Source of the DNA: Algorimicrobium sediminis
Lineage (GTDB): Bacteria; Bacteroidota; Bacteroidia; Flavobacteriales; Flavobacteriaceae
Reading direction: 5' to 3'
NCBI RefSeq assembly: GCF_042684585.1
Contig: NZ_JBHULS010000001.1
Span: 124,001 to 188,000, forward strand
Length of the DNA stretch: 64,000 nucleotides
Numbering within the stretch: the stretch's first letter is position 1; every line of letters starts with the position of its first letter. The translations under genes were made by a program, and so were the position numbers. Below the pieces are notes generated by a model. The model saw only the letters and a program-made list of their open reading frames with translations. It ran no database searches and was not told the DNA's origin. Positions 35,984 through 44,772 of the stretch are shown piece by piece.

Positions 35984-36499
35984 TTAATTCCAATTTTCAT
36001 CGAAATTTAGATTATCATAATCGTCTATATCCAAATCGTCTTCAAATTCGTTATAGTCGTCAAAACTTTCGGCTTCAAAGTTTTTTTCGGGTGCATTATC
36101 TGGCACTTGGCCATGCACAAACATTAAATTGGGGTAGTCCACACCTTTAGCTTCGTCTGCAATTTCGGCTAGTTCCACAAAAAATGTCCACATGCTTAAA
36201 AAATCGTATACATAAATGAGTTTGGTTTTTGTTTTGTTAACCACTTCGTTTATGTTGGTTTCGCTCATTAATTTCACGGCATCTGGACCGTCGTTCATGT
36301 TAAATAACGAAATTTCTTCACCTTGATTCCATTCATCGTCAGAAACATAAAAAGAAGCCATTTCCATACCGTCAAAACCAAACGATTGCGTTATGGTATT
36401 GTGTAGGTCTTCTAATGTATCGTTTTCGCGTATTTCTATATCGCGAAACACATCGTCTTCACTGTCGTTATCTAGTACTATTCGAAATCTGTATATCAT
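35984..36499 (-). CDS. Plasmid pRiA4b ORF-3-like protein
   Basis: 171 residues, cytoplasmic and acidic. MIYRFRIVLDN and the TLEDLHNTITQSFGFDGMEMASFYVSDDEW region are the hallmark of the pRiA4b ORF-3 family (PF07929). The last 35 residues are an Asp/Glu/Asn-rich tail. The family has no settled function. Its own promoter box (TACCTTTG, minus, 36524-36517) and terminator mark it as a single-gene unit. Confidence 0.82.
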   Translation of the reverse strand: MIYRFRIVLDNDSEDDVFRDIEIRENDTLEDLHNTITQSFGFDGMEMASFYVSDDEWNQGEEISLFNMNDGPDAVKLMSETNINEVVNKTKTKLIYVYDFLSMWTFFVELAEIADEAKGVDYPNLMFVHGQVPDNAPEKNFEAESFDDYNEFEDDLDIDDYDNLNFDENWN

Positions 36500-36516
36500 A
36501 AATTATAAGTAAACCG

Positions 36517-36524
36517 CAAAGGTA
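36517..36524 (-). promoter_or_regulatory. -7 box for the pRiA4b-ORF3-like gene
   Basis: CAAAGGTA on plus is TACCTTTG on minus, exact, 18 bases before the ATG. Confidence 0.5.
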
Positions 36525-36536
36525 TGTTTTTTATTA

Positions 36537-37550
36537 TTATTTGCTAAAGCGGTGCAATGTAAATGTCATGCCAGCAATTAGGAAAAAGGCACCAATATGG
36601 TGTAATATTCCTAACCACAGCGGAACCGCGTAAATAATAGTAAGGACACCAATTAAAAACTGAAAACCAACTAAAATAAGTAAGGTGTTTATGGCTTTTT
36701 GCTGGAGCATTGTTAAGGGTAATTCGCGGGCCTTAAACCATAATACAAAAATTGATGCAACCACAAAATAGGCTAGGGTTCTGTGTATAAATTGAATCCC
36801 GCTTGGGTTTTCTATTAAATTTTTATAGAAGGGTTCTAAAATATAAACCGTTTCATGCATAAATTTACCTTCGTTCATTAAGGGCCAGTGGTTGTGTAAA
36901 AGTCCGGCTTTTAGTCCGGCAACAAACCCACCGTAAACAATTTGTACGATAAGTAATATGTAGCTACCAATTACCCAGTTACGGAAGTTTTTATTAATGG
37001 TTTTTTTCTCAGGGTAAATTAAGTCCAATGCCACCCATAGGGTTGCCGCAAAGGTTAAAAAAGCAGTAGTTAAATGAGCTGCTAATCTAAAATGACTTAC
37101 ATCTGGCATGTCTACCAAACCACTTTTTACCATATACCAGCCTAAAAAGCCCTGAAAAGCCCCAAGGGCCAGAAGCACCAAACATTTTTTTATGGTACTG
37201 GCGGTGAGGCGTTTTTTTATGAGAAAGTAAATAAATGGGATAATAAAAACCAAGCCAATTACCCTGCCAATTACCCGGTGAAACCACTCCCAGAAATAAA
37301 TATCCTTAAAATCTTCTAAAGTAAAGTGGTAATGTAGTTTCTGAAATTCTGGATACTGTTGGTAAACCTCAAAAGCTTCCTGCCATTCGGCTTCGTTTAA
37401 AGGAGGGATGGTACCTGTTATGAGGCGGTAATCCGTCATAGACAAACCAGAATCTGTTAATCGGGTAATGCCGCCAACTACCACCATTATAAAAATAAGG
37501 ATGCATCCTGTAAGCAGCCAGTACACTACTGTTTTGTTATCTTTTTTCAT
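36537..37550 (-). CDS. ctaA: Heme A synthase, COX15/CtaA family
   Basis: 337 residues with about eight membrane segments. It turns heme O into heme A for aa3-type cytochrome oxidase. Conserved histidines are in EWFHRVIGRVIGL, HFRLAAHLTT, QFIHRTLAYF and LHHIGAFF; GGITRLTDSGLSM near residue 25-37 is the family signature. It lies in the inner membrane. Stop-to-start distance to the upstream CCA gene is 23 bases, so the two are probably cotranscribed. Confidence 0.93.
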   Translation of the reverse strand: MKKDNKTVVYWLLTGCILIFIMVVVGGITRLTDSGLSMTDYRLITGTIPPLNEAEWQEAFEVYQQYPEFQKLHYHFTLEDFKDIYFWEWFHRVIGRVIGLVFIIPFIYFLIKKRLTASTIKKCLVLLALGAFQGFLGWYMVKSGLVDMPDVSHFRLAAHLTTAFLTFAATLWVALDLIYPEKKTINKNFRNWVIGSYILLIVQIVYGGFVAGLKAGLLHNHWPLMNEGKFMHETVYILEPFYKNLIENPSGIQFIHRTLAYFVVASIFVLWFKARELPLTMLQQKAINTLLILVGFQFLIGVLTIIYAVPLWLGILHHIGAFFLIAGMTFTLHRFSK

Positions 37551-37573
37551 AATTTATGCAATTTTTAAAAATC

Positions 37574-39034
37574 CTAATTTTCTTTTTCCTTTTCTATTTC
37601 TTTCGGGTCCTTTATATTCGAACTAATCTGCAGGCCTAATTTGTCGCCAATTTGTAACATAAGTTTGAAAGCAGCTTCATAATTATTGGGTATGTCGCCG
37701 TCTAGAATAGCTTCTTTAATGGTTTCTTTAATTATGCCAATTTCTTTGGAAGGCTGGATGTTAAAAGTGGTCATTATGTCTTCGCCAGTTATTGGAGGCT
37801 GAAAATTTCTAACCTGATCTCGCGCTTCTACCTCTATAATTTTATGTCGCACACGTTTAAAATTATTGTGGTATTTTTTAAATTTAGCTGGGTTTTTTGT
37901 TGTTATATCTGCTTCACACAAAGTCATTAAATCGTCCACATAGTCGCCGGCATCAAAAACCAATCTTCTAACAGCCGAGTCGGTTACTAAATTTCCAGAC
38001 AATGCAATAGGTCTGGAGCTCATAAACACCATTTTTTGAACGAATTTCATTTTATCATTCAATGGCATTTTCAACCTTTTAAAAAGTTTGTAAACCATTT
38101 TAGAACCTTCAAACTCATGGGCATGAAAGGTCCAACCGTTTTTTTTATGAAAACGTTTGGTAGGGGCTTTTCCAATATCATGGAGCAATGCTGCCCAGCG
38201 TAGCCACACATTATCGGTGTTTTTCGAAATATTATCAACCACCTCCAAGGTGTGATAAAAATTATCCTTGTGGCGTTGCCCTTCCTTTTCGTCAATACCT
38301 TTTAGGGCGGTGAGTTCGGGTAAAATATGGTCTAATAATCCTGTTTTTTCTAACAGTAAAAAGCCGATGGATGGTTTTGGCGATTCTAAAATTTTATTCA
38401 GTTCAACAACAATACGTTCGTTGGTAATAATCTCTATTCTATGATTGTTTTTGGTAATAGCATCCAAGGATTCTTTTTCAATAGTAAAACCTAATTGGGT
38501 AGCAAAACGAATGGCACGCATCATGCGCAACGGATCATCGCTATAGGTAATTGTTGGGTTTAATGGTGTACGGATTATTTTATTTTCCAGATCTTGAACA
38601 CCTTGAAACGGATCTAATAAATCACCAAAATTAGTAGTATTTAAACTTAAGGCTAACGCATTTATGGTAAAATCGCGACGGTTTTGGTCATCCTTCAATG
38701 TGCCATTTTCTACAACAGGATTCCGGCTATTTTCATGGTAGCTTTCTTTACGCGCGCCTACAAATTCAATTTCAACATCTTCAAAACGTAACATAGCCGT
38801 GCCATAGGTTTTAAATATTTGAACTTTTGGTTTATTGGGCAGGTTTTTGGCTACCTGTCTGGCTAATTCAATACCACTGCCAATGGCTACCACATCAATA
38901 TCTTTCGGATTACCACGGTTTAGAAGAAAATCGCGTACAAAACCACCAATGACATAGGCATCTATCTGCAGCTCTGTGGCAGATTTTAAAATTATTTTAA
39001 ATAGCTGATGGTCTAATGCGTTTTTGTAATTCAT
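37574..39034 (-). CDS. cca: CCA tRNA nucleotidyltransferase with HD domain
   Basis: 486 residues from ATG at 39034. It adds or repairs the 3' CCA end of tRNA. Nucleotidyltransferase motif GGFVRDFLL with the DID catalytic acid pair just after (KDIDVVAIG), then RRDFTINALAL and DPFQGVQDLENKIIRTP. The C-terminal half has an HD metal-dependent phosphohydrolase domain (LLHDIGKAPTKRF; FHAHEFEG), as in many Bacteroidota homologues. A TTG three codons upstream is also open but ATG is preferred. A -7 box is at 39098-39091. Confidence 0.93.
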   Translation of the reverse strand: MNYKNALDHQLFKIILKSATELQIDAYVIGGFVRDFLLNRGNPKDIDVVAIGSGIELARQVAKNLPNKPKVQIFKTYGTAMLRFEDVEIEFVGARKESYHENSRNPVVENGTLKDDQNRRDFTINALALSLNTTNFGDLLDPFQGVQDLENKIIRTPLNPTITYSDDPLRMMRAIRFATQLGFTIEKESLDAITKNNHRIEIITNERIVVELNKILESPKPSIGFLLLEKTGLLDHILPELTALKGIDEKEGQRHKDNFYHTLEVVDNISKNTDNVWLRWAALLHDIGKAPTKRFHKKNGWTFHAHEFEGSKMVYKLFKRLKMPLNDKMKFVQKMVFMSSRPIALSGNLVTDSAVRRLVFDAGDYVDDLMTLCEADITTKNPAKFKKYHNNFKRVRHKIIEVEARDQVRNFQPPITGEDIMTTFNIQPSKEIGIIKETIKEAILDGDIPNNYEAAFKLMLQIGDKLGLQISSNIKDPKEIEKEKEN

Positions 39035-39361
39035 TTGTTTCAAATTTCCTGCCCACTAAAGGGGTAGACTGTGCTTCAGTAATATAAACCCAAACTTATT
39101 TTGCGAATTTTGGTACTTGAAATCTTATGTGTAATACCAAATAACCATCAGTATTCCATTTAAAAGTATCGTAATTTAGATACCTGGTTTGCTGCTGATA
39201 TTTTGGTTTTGCAAATTTACAACATAGTCTACATCTTTTAAAATGTCTGCATGTATTTATTTGAATGATTTTGAAGTAAAATTATCACAGCTATAGCTCT
39301 AATTTTAGTTAGTATGTTTTATCGATTTAAAACAGCTAACTAGCCTGAACACGGTGTTCGT
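39035..39361. other. 327-base non-coding stretch
   Basis: No protein-coding signal on either strand. It holds the cca -7 box (39091-39098) and a perfect 13-base palindrome (39347-39359) followed by a T-rich tail. The rest is AT-rich with nothing I can name. Confidence 0.6.
39091..39098 (-). promoter_or_regulatory. -7 box for cca-ctaA
   Basis: CAAACTTA on plus is TAAGTTTG on minus, exact match, 57 bases before the cca ATG. No TTG at -33. Confidence 0.4.
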
Positions 39362-39371
39362 TTATTTTTTC
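39347..39371 (+). terminator. Palindrome GAACAC-G-GTGTTC with T-rich tail
   Basis: Perfect 6-bp stem with single-base centre, followed by GTTTATTTTTT on the plus strand. The one-base loop is too tight for a normal hairpin, so it may instead be a protein-binding site. No plus-strand gene reads into it. Confidence 0.3.
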
Positions 39372-40741
39372 TGATACAAATAGAAGTGCGTATCCTTTAA
39401 GGTGATTTTTTTTCGGATGAAGTCGCTTTTAAAACTTTCAAAGGATTGAATATAGGCTTCAGAAATAGCTAAATAATCATTTTTTTCCATAGCAGAAATA
39501 ATACTTTCTGGATAAAAATACCCAGGAAATGAGAAGCCTATCCGATCTAATTGAATGGATTTAAAATTCCCTAAATAATAGTAAGCAGGCGAGGGACCAC
39601 TTAAATAAACTCTAGAACCGCTTGGAATATGGGTTTTTATAACCTGTAAAGTATGTGCTTGTTGTTTAAAATTTCGTCTTTGGTGTTTTACAGTAGATGC
39701 CGTTAGTAAACCTATTTTTATTAATGCTATTAAACACAGTATTTGAAATATTCTGTTTTTTGTTATATCGGGCACACTTGACGCAGCGTAAGCAAATACG
39801 ATTAAAACGTATGGAAACGTATATTGGAAATAATGACTGTAAGCAGCAAATAAAAACACACTAAAAGATGAGGCTGCCAGAAGCGTATAAAATACTAAAT
39901 CGGGTGTATTGCTTTGGCTGCGTTTTATTAAAAACGGTATCATAACAACAAAAGCATTGGCTAAAAGGAAACTTATTAAATACGATAGTTTAAAAGGACT
40001 ACCTATGCCCGTGCCCGTGCCAATATCTAAATTTACGCCTTTGCCAAGAATGTTTTTTATAAAAACACCTACGGGCATATCATTGAAATAATAATATATA
40101 AATAGTATAAAAATGGGGAATATTAAACCAACACCAATAATGGCAATGTGCTTTAAAATATCTTTTCGTCTTAATAAAATATCAATGCCAATGGGTGCCA
40201 ACAAAAAAAGAGCATACTGTTTTGTAAGGAATGATAGGCCGAGAAAAATACCTATAAAAAATAATTTATTGAAACTAGAACCCGCTCTGTGCTGTATATA
40301 GAGATATAGAGCGCAAAGCTGAAAAAACACAGAAATAGGCTCCAACATAATATGGTTACCATCGTGCGTAAAACACAAAATTATAAAAAATAAGGCTAGA
40401 AATGTTTGTAAAATTCTAGGTATTTTAAAGTGGGATAGTATGTGATAGAGTATAAACCCAGACCCAATAATAAATGATATATTAAGAAATAAAGACCAAC
40501 GGAAATCGGGAAAATCACTAAAGAAAAAGGGGATACTTAAAATGCTAATGGCTAACGGATTGTATGGCGAGGCAATATCCTTAAAGTATATATTGCCTTG
40601 GTGCATTTCGCGCATAGTACTCATATAATAACCCGAATCGAAAGATACCACTGGATATATTACAAAATATAGCAGTAATAGTCCAATACCCATTAGAATT
40701 AAAACAGTCTCTATTTTAAGGATATTAAATCTCCCTATCAT
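39362..40741 (-). CDS. Membrane glycosyltransferase, GT-C / ArnT-like
   Basis: 459 residues with about ten membrane segments and an early extracytoplasmic loop holding SFDSGYYMSTMREMHQGN. That acidic loop after the first membrane helix is where ArnT/PMT-type GT-C enzymes place their catalytic Asp. The C-terminal 100 residues are soluble. Such enzymes take a sugar from a polyprenyl phosphate and put it on a periplasmic acceptor; donor and acceptor are not known. It overlaps wecE by 17 bases and is the last gene of a five-gene overlapping set. Confidence 0.75.
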   Translation of the reverse strand: MIGRFNILKIETVLILMGIGLLLLYFVIYPVVSFDSGYYMSTMREMHQGNIYFKDIASPYNPLAISILSIPFFFSDFPDFRWSLFLNISFIIGSGFILYHILSHFKIPRILQTFLALFFIILCFTHDGNHIMLEPISVFFQLCALYLYIQHRAGSSFNKLFFIGIFLGLSFLTKQYALFLLAPIGIDILLRRKDILKHIAIIGVGLIFPIFILFIYYYFNDMPVGVFIKNILGKGVNLDIGTGTGIGSPFKLSYLISFLLANAFVVMIPFLIKRSQSNTPDLVFYTLLAASSFSVFLFAAYSHYFQYTFPYVLIVFAYAASSVPDITKNRIFQILCLIALIKIGLLTASTVKHQRRNFKQQAHTLQVIKTHIPSGSRVYLSGPSPAYYYLGNFKSIQLDRIGFSFPGYFYPESIISAMEKNDYLAISEAYIQSFESFKSDFIRKKITLKDTHFYLYQKK

Positions 40742-41852
40742 ACGCTATAATGGTTTTAGTAATCTGGGCAACCTGTTCCAAGGTTAAATCGAAAAACAAA
40801 GGAAGACTTACCAAGCACGCCGTAAAAAAATTAGCATGAATTAAAGCGCGACCGGTATGATTATTTTTGTAATAATCACTTTCGTGAAGCGATTGATAGT
40901 GAAAAACAGCATGAATATTATGATCTTTTAAATGGGCTATTAAATCATTTCTATGCTTTTCCGTTTTTGCAACAAGGTAAAACATATGACCATTTTGAGT
41001 AGCATATTCTGGTGTTTGTGGTAAACTGAAATGGGTGATATTTGCTTCGGAAAGTTGTTTGTAATAGGCATTCCAAAGTTGCTTGCGTTTATTTTGGATC
41101 TGCTCTAAATTTTCAAGTTGTGCGTATAAAAAAGCAGCAATAATTTCTGAAGGTAAAAAAGAAGATCCGGTATCTACCCAGCCATATTTATTAATTTCGC
41201 CCCTAAAAAATTGGGATCTATTGGTGCCTTTTTCCCAAATTATTTCCGATCTATCTATAAATTGTTCGTCATTAATACCTAAAAGTCCGCCTTCACCAGA
41301 AATAATATTTTTTGTTTCATGAAATGAAAACGCCGATAAATGCCCAATAGTTCCTAAAGGTTTTCCTTTGTAATAAGAAGCTATAGCTTGTGCGGCATCC
41401 TCGATAACAATAAGGTTATAGGTGCTTGCTAAGTCCATAATAGCGTCCATATCACAGGCAACCCCAGCATAGTGAACCACTACAATTGCTTTTGTTTTAT
41501 TGGTAATTAAGGGTTCAATTGTGGCCACATCCATATTGGGATGCCTTGGGGACGAATCAGCAAAAATTATTTTAGCATTTTGCCTAACAAAGGCTAAAGC
41601 TGTAGACACAAATGTGTAGCTAGGTACAATAACTTCATCGTCCGCATTAATATTTGCTAAAATGGCACACATTTCCAAGGCATCTGTGCAGGATGTGGTG
41701 AGTAAACATTTTTTAAAACCATAGGTGTTTTCAAAAAAAGCTTGGCATTTTTTGGTAAACATACCATTGCCTGAAATTTTACCGCTAGCCACGGCTTCTT
41801 CTATATATTTTGTTTCATTTCCGGTAAGAAACGGTTTGTTAAATGGTATCAT
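40725..41852 (-). CDS. wecE: dTDP-4-amino-4,6-dideoxygalactose transaminase
   Basis: 375 residues, close to E. coli WecE (RffA) throughout: starts MIPFNKPFLTGNE, DEVIVPSYTFVSTALAFV, VVHYAGVACDMDAIM, EDAAQAIASYYKGKPLGTIGHLSAFSFHETKN and EKGTNRSQFFRGEINKYGW. Lys181 in HETKN is the PLP lysine. The enzyme makes dTDP-Fuc4N from dTDP-4-keto-6-deoxyglucose with glutamate as donor. The next upstream gene encodes a WecD-like acetyltransferase and shares one base with this one (TAATG), as expected for a Fuc4NAc pathway. Genes for dTDP-glucose synthesis (rmlA/rmlB) are not in the window. Confidence 0.9.
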   Translation of the reverse strand: MIPFNKPFLTGNETKYIEEAVASGKISGNGMFTKKCQAFFENTYGFKKCLLTTSCTDALEMCAILANINADDEVIVPSYTFVSTALAFVRQNAKIIFADSSPRHPNMDVATIEPLITNKTKAIVVVHYAGVACDMDAIMDLASTYNLIVIEDAAQAIASYYKGKPLGTIGHLSAFSFHETKNIISGEGGLLGINDEQFIDRSEIIWEKGTNRSQFFRGEINKYGWVDTGSSFLPSEIIAAFLYAQLENLEQIQNKRKQLWNAYYKQLSEANITHFSLPQTPEYATQNGHMFYLVAKTEKHRNDLIAHLKDHNIHAVFHYQSLHESDYYKNNHTGRALIHANFFTACLVSLPLFFDLTLEQVAQITKTIIAYDREI

Positions 41853-42547
41853 TATTTATTTTTCCAGTAATGTTTAATAAATAGTTGTTCGTGGATGGTG
41901 TATCCGTTCTTTATATAAATATTGGTGGCCGGTATATTGCTTTTTTGTGTGGGTATCCGAATCGATTTTAAATTTTGAGTCGCACAATAGGCTTCCACAT
42001 AATCCATTAATTGTTGTCCTAAACCTTGCCCTTGATGTTTTGATGAAATGGCAAATAAACCAAACTCGGCATAATCATGAAATTGTTTTATGGTTACAAA
42101 ACTCATGGCCTCACCGTTTTTTTCGGTATAAAATATTTTAGAGGCAAAGGTTTTGTTAATACTATTGCGTATCCATTTTTTATAAAGGGCTTCAAATTTA
42201 TCGTTCGAGAAGCCTTTGTCTAACTTAAATCTGCTGTGTTTACCACTTTCAAAAGCCAAGGTGTATAATTTTTCGGCAGTAATAGGATGTAAATCACTAT
42301 CTAATATAGGTGTTTTATTGCTGAAATTTCGTTTTTTTATGGATTTAGAAAAGGTGAGTTTACATTCGCCAAAGGTATTGGTAAAACCGTCGATTTCTAG
42401 CGTTCTATCTAGTTCCGATTTATCTATTAATAGGTCAAATTCTGCTAAATCGTGTGCACAAAATACCAACGCGTCGCTGTTTAATTGGCCGACACGAATT
42501 TCGAAAAAATCCGAATCCCATTCCAGTTTTTCAATTTTGGGTGTCAT
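41852..42547 (-). CDS. WecD-like GNAT N-acetyltransferase
   Basis: 231 residues from ATG at 42547 (the preceding TTG is also open). N-terminal half has LEWDSDFFEIRVGQL, which resembles the opening of E. coli WecD; the C-terminal half is a GNAT fold with the acetyl-CoA loop SKHQGQGLGQQLMDYVEAY and NIPATNIYIKNGY. The predicted reaction is N-acetylation of dTDP-Fuc4N to dTDP-Fuc4NAc, based on the overlap with wecE and the shared N-terminus. Another amino-sugar acceptor is possible. Confidence 0.8.
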   Translation of the reverse strand: MTPKIEKLEWDSDFFEIRVGQLNSDALVFCAHDLAEFDLLIDKSELDRTLEIDGFTNTFGECKLTFSKSIKKRNFSNKTPILDSDLHPITAEKLYTLAFESGKHSRFKLDKGFSNDKFEALYKKWIRNSINKTFASKIFYTEKNGEAMSFVTIKQFHDYAEFGLFAISSKHQGQGLGQQLMDYVEAYCATQNLKSIRIPTQKSNIPATNIYIKNGYTIHEQLFIKHYWKNK

Positions 42548-43460
42548 CAATTATAAATATTGGTCGGTTTTTAGTTTGGTTGAAGGCTTTTCCTAAATAA
42601 ATACCTAAAACACCTAGGGTTGTGATTATTATACCAGAAAAAAAGCAAATACTGATAAATATCGAACTATATCCCATAACTTCAATGTCACCTCTAAAGG
42701 CTTGGACAAGCACATATAGAGCGCCAATAAACGAAAATAAGGATATTATTAATCCTAAATTTAAAAATAAACGCAAAGGTTTATCAGAGAATGAAATAAT
42801 GGTATTTGAAGCAAGTTTTATTAAATTTAGTAAATTATACGTCGACTTGCCACTATCGCGAGCAGCATGCTCCACAGCAATAGCCGTTTGGTTGTAGCCT
42901 ACCCAGCGAATAAAAAGCGGGAAAAATATATGGGCGTCACCTAGTTTTAAGACGCTTTGAATAACAGTGTTTTTGTAAATTCCGAAGTTAGCAATTTCGT
43001 TATCAATTTTTACACCCGCCAGATAATTAAAGAGTTTATAAAAAACTTTAGACGACATTTTTTTTAGAGCATTATCCTGTCTTTGCGTGCGTTTGGCTAA
43101 AACAACTTCATAACCTTCTAGCGCTTTTTGATATAATTTTTTAATTTCTTTGGGTTGGTCTTGCAAATCACAATCCATAACAACAATCCAATGCCCTTGG
43201 GCTTGGGATAACCCGGCCATAATGGCAGCGTGTTGTCCGAAATTCCTGCTCAAGCGTATGCTTTTTACATGATTATGGGTTACAGATAATTTTTTAATTA
43301 CGGGCCAGGAATTATCAGGGCTTCTATCGTCCACCAAAATAATTTCAAAAGAAACACCCAGCTCTAGCATGCTTTTCGAAATCGCTTCAACTAGCTTTTC
43401 GGCAATATTTTCAGCCATATAAATAGGACTGACTATCGAAATTTCTGGTGTTTTATTCAT
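42531..43460 (-). CDS. GT2 polyprenyl-phosphate glycosyltransferase (DPM1/ArnC-like)
   Basis: 309 residues from ATG at 43460, whose ATGAATAA overlaps the stop of the upstream GT4 gene by 8 bases. GT-A fold with EIILVDDRSPDNSW and the acid motif VMDCDLQDQP; two C-terminal membrane helices (about 228-252 and 265-290). This architecture is that of ArnC, GtrB and DPM1, which put a sugar on undecaprenyl or dolichyl phosphate. It ends inside the start of the WecD-like gene (17-base overlap). Likely donor is dTDP-Fuc4NAc by context, which is inference. Confidence 0.88.
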   Translation of the reverse strand: MNKTPEISIVSPIYMAENIAEKLVEAISKSMLELGVSFEIILVDDRSPDNSWPVIKKLSVTHNHVKSIRLSRNFGQHAAIMAGLSQAQGHWIVVMDCDLQDQPKEIKKLYQKALEGYEVVLAKRTQRQDNALKKMSSKVFYKLFNYLAGVKIDNEIANFGIYKNTVIQSVLKLGDAHIFFPLFIRWVGYNQTAIAVEHAARDSGKSTYNLLNLIKLASNTIISFSDKPLRLFLNLGLIISLFSFIGALYVLVQAFRGDIEVMGYSSIFISICFFSGIIITTLGVLGIYLGKAFNQTKNRPIFIIDDTQN

Positions 43461-44658
43461 AATTAAGCGGTGGTCCTGATGCATCAATTACGGACTGATA
43501 ATAGGTTAGTGTATCTTCACTCATTTTAGATACAGTAAAATTAGCGACTATTTTTTTTCGGGCATTTTTAGCTAGTTTTTCAGCTAACATAGCATCATTA
43601 AAAATAGTGTTTATTTTTGAAACAAAATCACTGTTGGATGTGGCAATTAATCCATCTTTGCCGTGTGTTATAATTTCACTAGAAACAGCAATATCTGATA
43701 CAATAACGGGTTTTTCTAAAGCCATAGCTTCCAGGAACGAAAACGGGAAATTTTCGCCTTTAGTAGGAAAAACAATTACATGAGCTTGTCTTAAAAGTGC
43801 AGGCATATCCGTGTAGTTACACAAATCGTAATACGTGGTATTTGCCAAAGCTTTTGCTGTTAAAATATGCGCTTTTATATATTGAAACGTGGCGGCGCCT
43901 TTGCCTATTAAATGCAGTGTGGCGTTTTCATGATGCTCGAGTGTTTTGTTGAAAATTTCAGCTAGATTATAGGTTCCTTTTTGCTCGGATAAGGTTCCGA
44001 AGTAAAAAATAGAATTTTTTATTATGGTCGTATCTTTATCTTTTAAGGGCGAAAATAAAGCCGTATCAATACCATTGTTTATTACGGTAATAGTATCTTT
44101 TTTAAATAAGGTTTGGTTAATGCGTTTACTGTAATCCGAAACAGCTATGATATGCTCGTAATTTTTAAAAGCTATTTTTTCGAATATAAAATACTGGTTT
44201 ACATCATTATAACCAAAATATTTATTTAAAAATCCAGCACTTCCATGACACCTTATAACTGTTGGTATGTTTAGCATATTTAACTTCATAAAAAAGCCAC
44301 CATAATCCCAAGCTTCAATAATATCTATATTTTTATTTGCTACGTATTTTTTAAGTTCTGCTGCCCAATAGTTGTATTCTTTAAGTTTAAATTTGACGTA
44401 TAAATTGGTGAGATTTAGTTTTTTTGAAGCAGACGCTAATAAGTTAGTTACTGGATGTGCTTTTGCGAATTTTTTCACAAAATGCAAGTTAATGTCTTGA
44501 TCTGTAAAATGTAATCCGTTTTTGTGTGTTCCAAAGACATGAACTTTATGACCTTTTTTTGTTAAATCGTGCGCAATAATCTTTATAAAGGATCCGGCTC
44601 CTCCATAACTAGGCATTTTTGGATGATTGTATTCCTTGGTTAGAAAGAGAATGGTCAT
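43453..44658 (-). CDS. GT4 glycosyltransferase
   Basis: 401 residues, two Rossmann-like halves (GT-B). N-terminal LTKEYNHPKMPSYGGAGSFIK is the usual donor-side Gly-rich loop, and the C-terminal nucleotide-sugar site contains FPTKGENFPFSFLEAMALEKPVIVSDI, the EX7E-type motif of GT4. Cytoplasmic face of the inner membrane. First gene of the leftward cassette; a TATTTTTG box (44686-44679) is 21 bases before its ATG. Confidence 0.88.
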   Translation of the reverse strand: MTILFLTKEYNHPKMPSYGGAGSFIKIIAHDLTKKGHKVHVFGTHKNGLHFTDQDINLHFVKKFAKAHPVTNLLASASKKLNLTNLYVKFKLKEYNYWAAELKKYVANKNIDIIEAWDYGGFFMKLNMLNIPTVIRCHGSAGFLNKYFGYNDVNQYFIFEKIAFKNYEHIIAVSDYSKRINQTLFKKDTITVINNGIDTALFSPLKDKDTTIIKNSIFYFGTLSEQKGTYNLAEIFNKTLEHHENATLHLIGKGAATFQYIKAHILTAKALANTTYYDLCNYTDMPALLRQAHVIVFPTKGENFPFSFLEAMALEKPVIVSDIAVSSEIITHGKDGLIATSNSDFVSKINTIFNDAMLAEKLAKNARKKIVANFTVSKMSEDTLTYYQSVIDASGPPLNYE

Positions 44659-44678
44659 AAAATTGGCATATATGCGGG

Positions 44679-44686
44679 CAAAAATA
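44679..44686 (-). promoter_or_regulatory. -7 box of the leftward glycan cassette
   Basis: CAAAAATA on plus is TATTTTTG on minus, exact match. It is one of two divergent boxes in a 114-base interval; both lack a clear -33 TTG. Confidence 0.5.
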
Positions 44687-44741
44687 GTGTTTATTGGTTT
44701 AAATTAAAGTTATTAACTAAATATATTCTCATAAGAATTGG

Positions 44742-44749
44742 TATTTTTG
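44742..44749 (+). promoter_or_regulatory. -7 box of the rightward GT trio
   Basis: TATTTTTG, exact match, 24 bases before the ATG at 44773. Confidence 0.5.
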
Positions 44750-44772
44750 GCTTTTTAAAACTTATGTAATTA

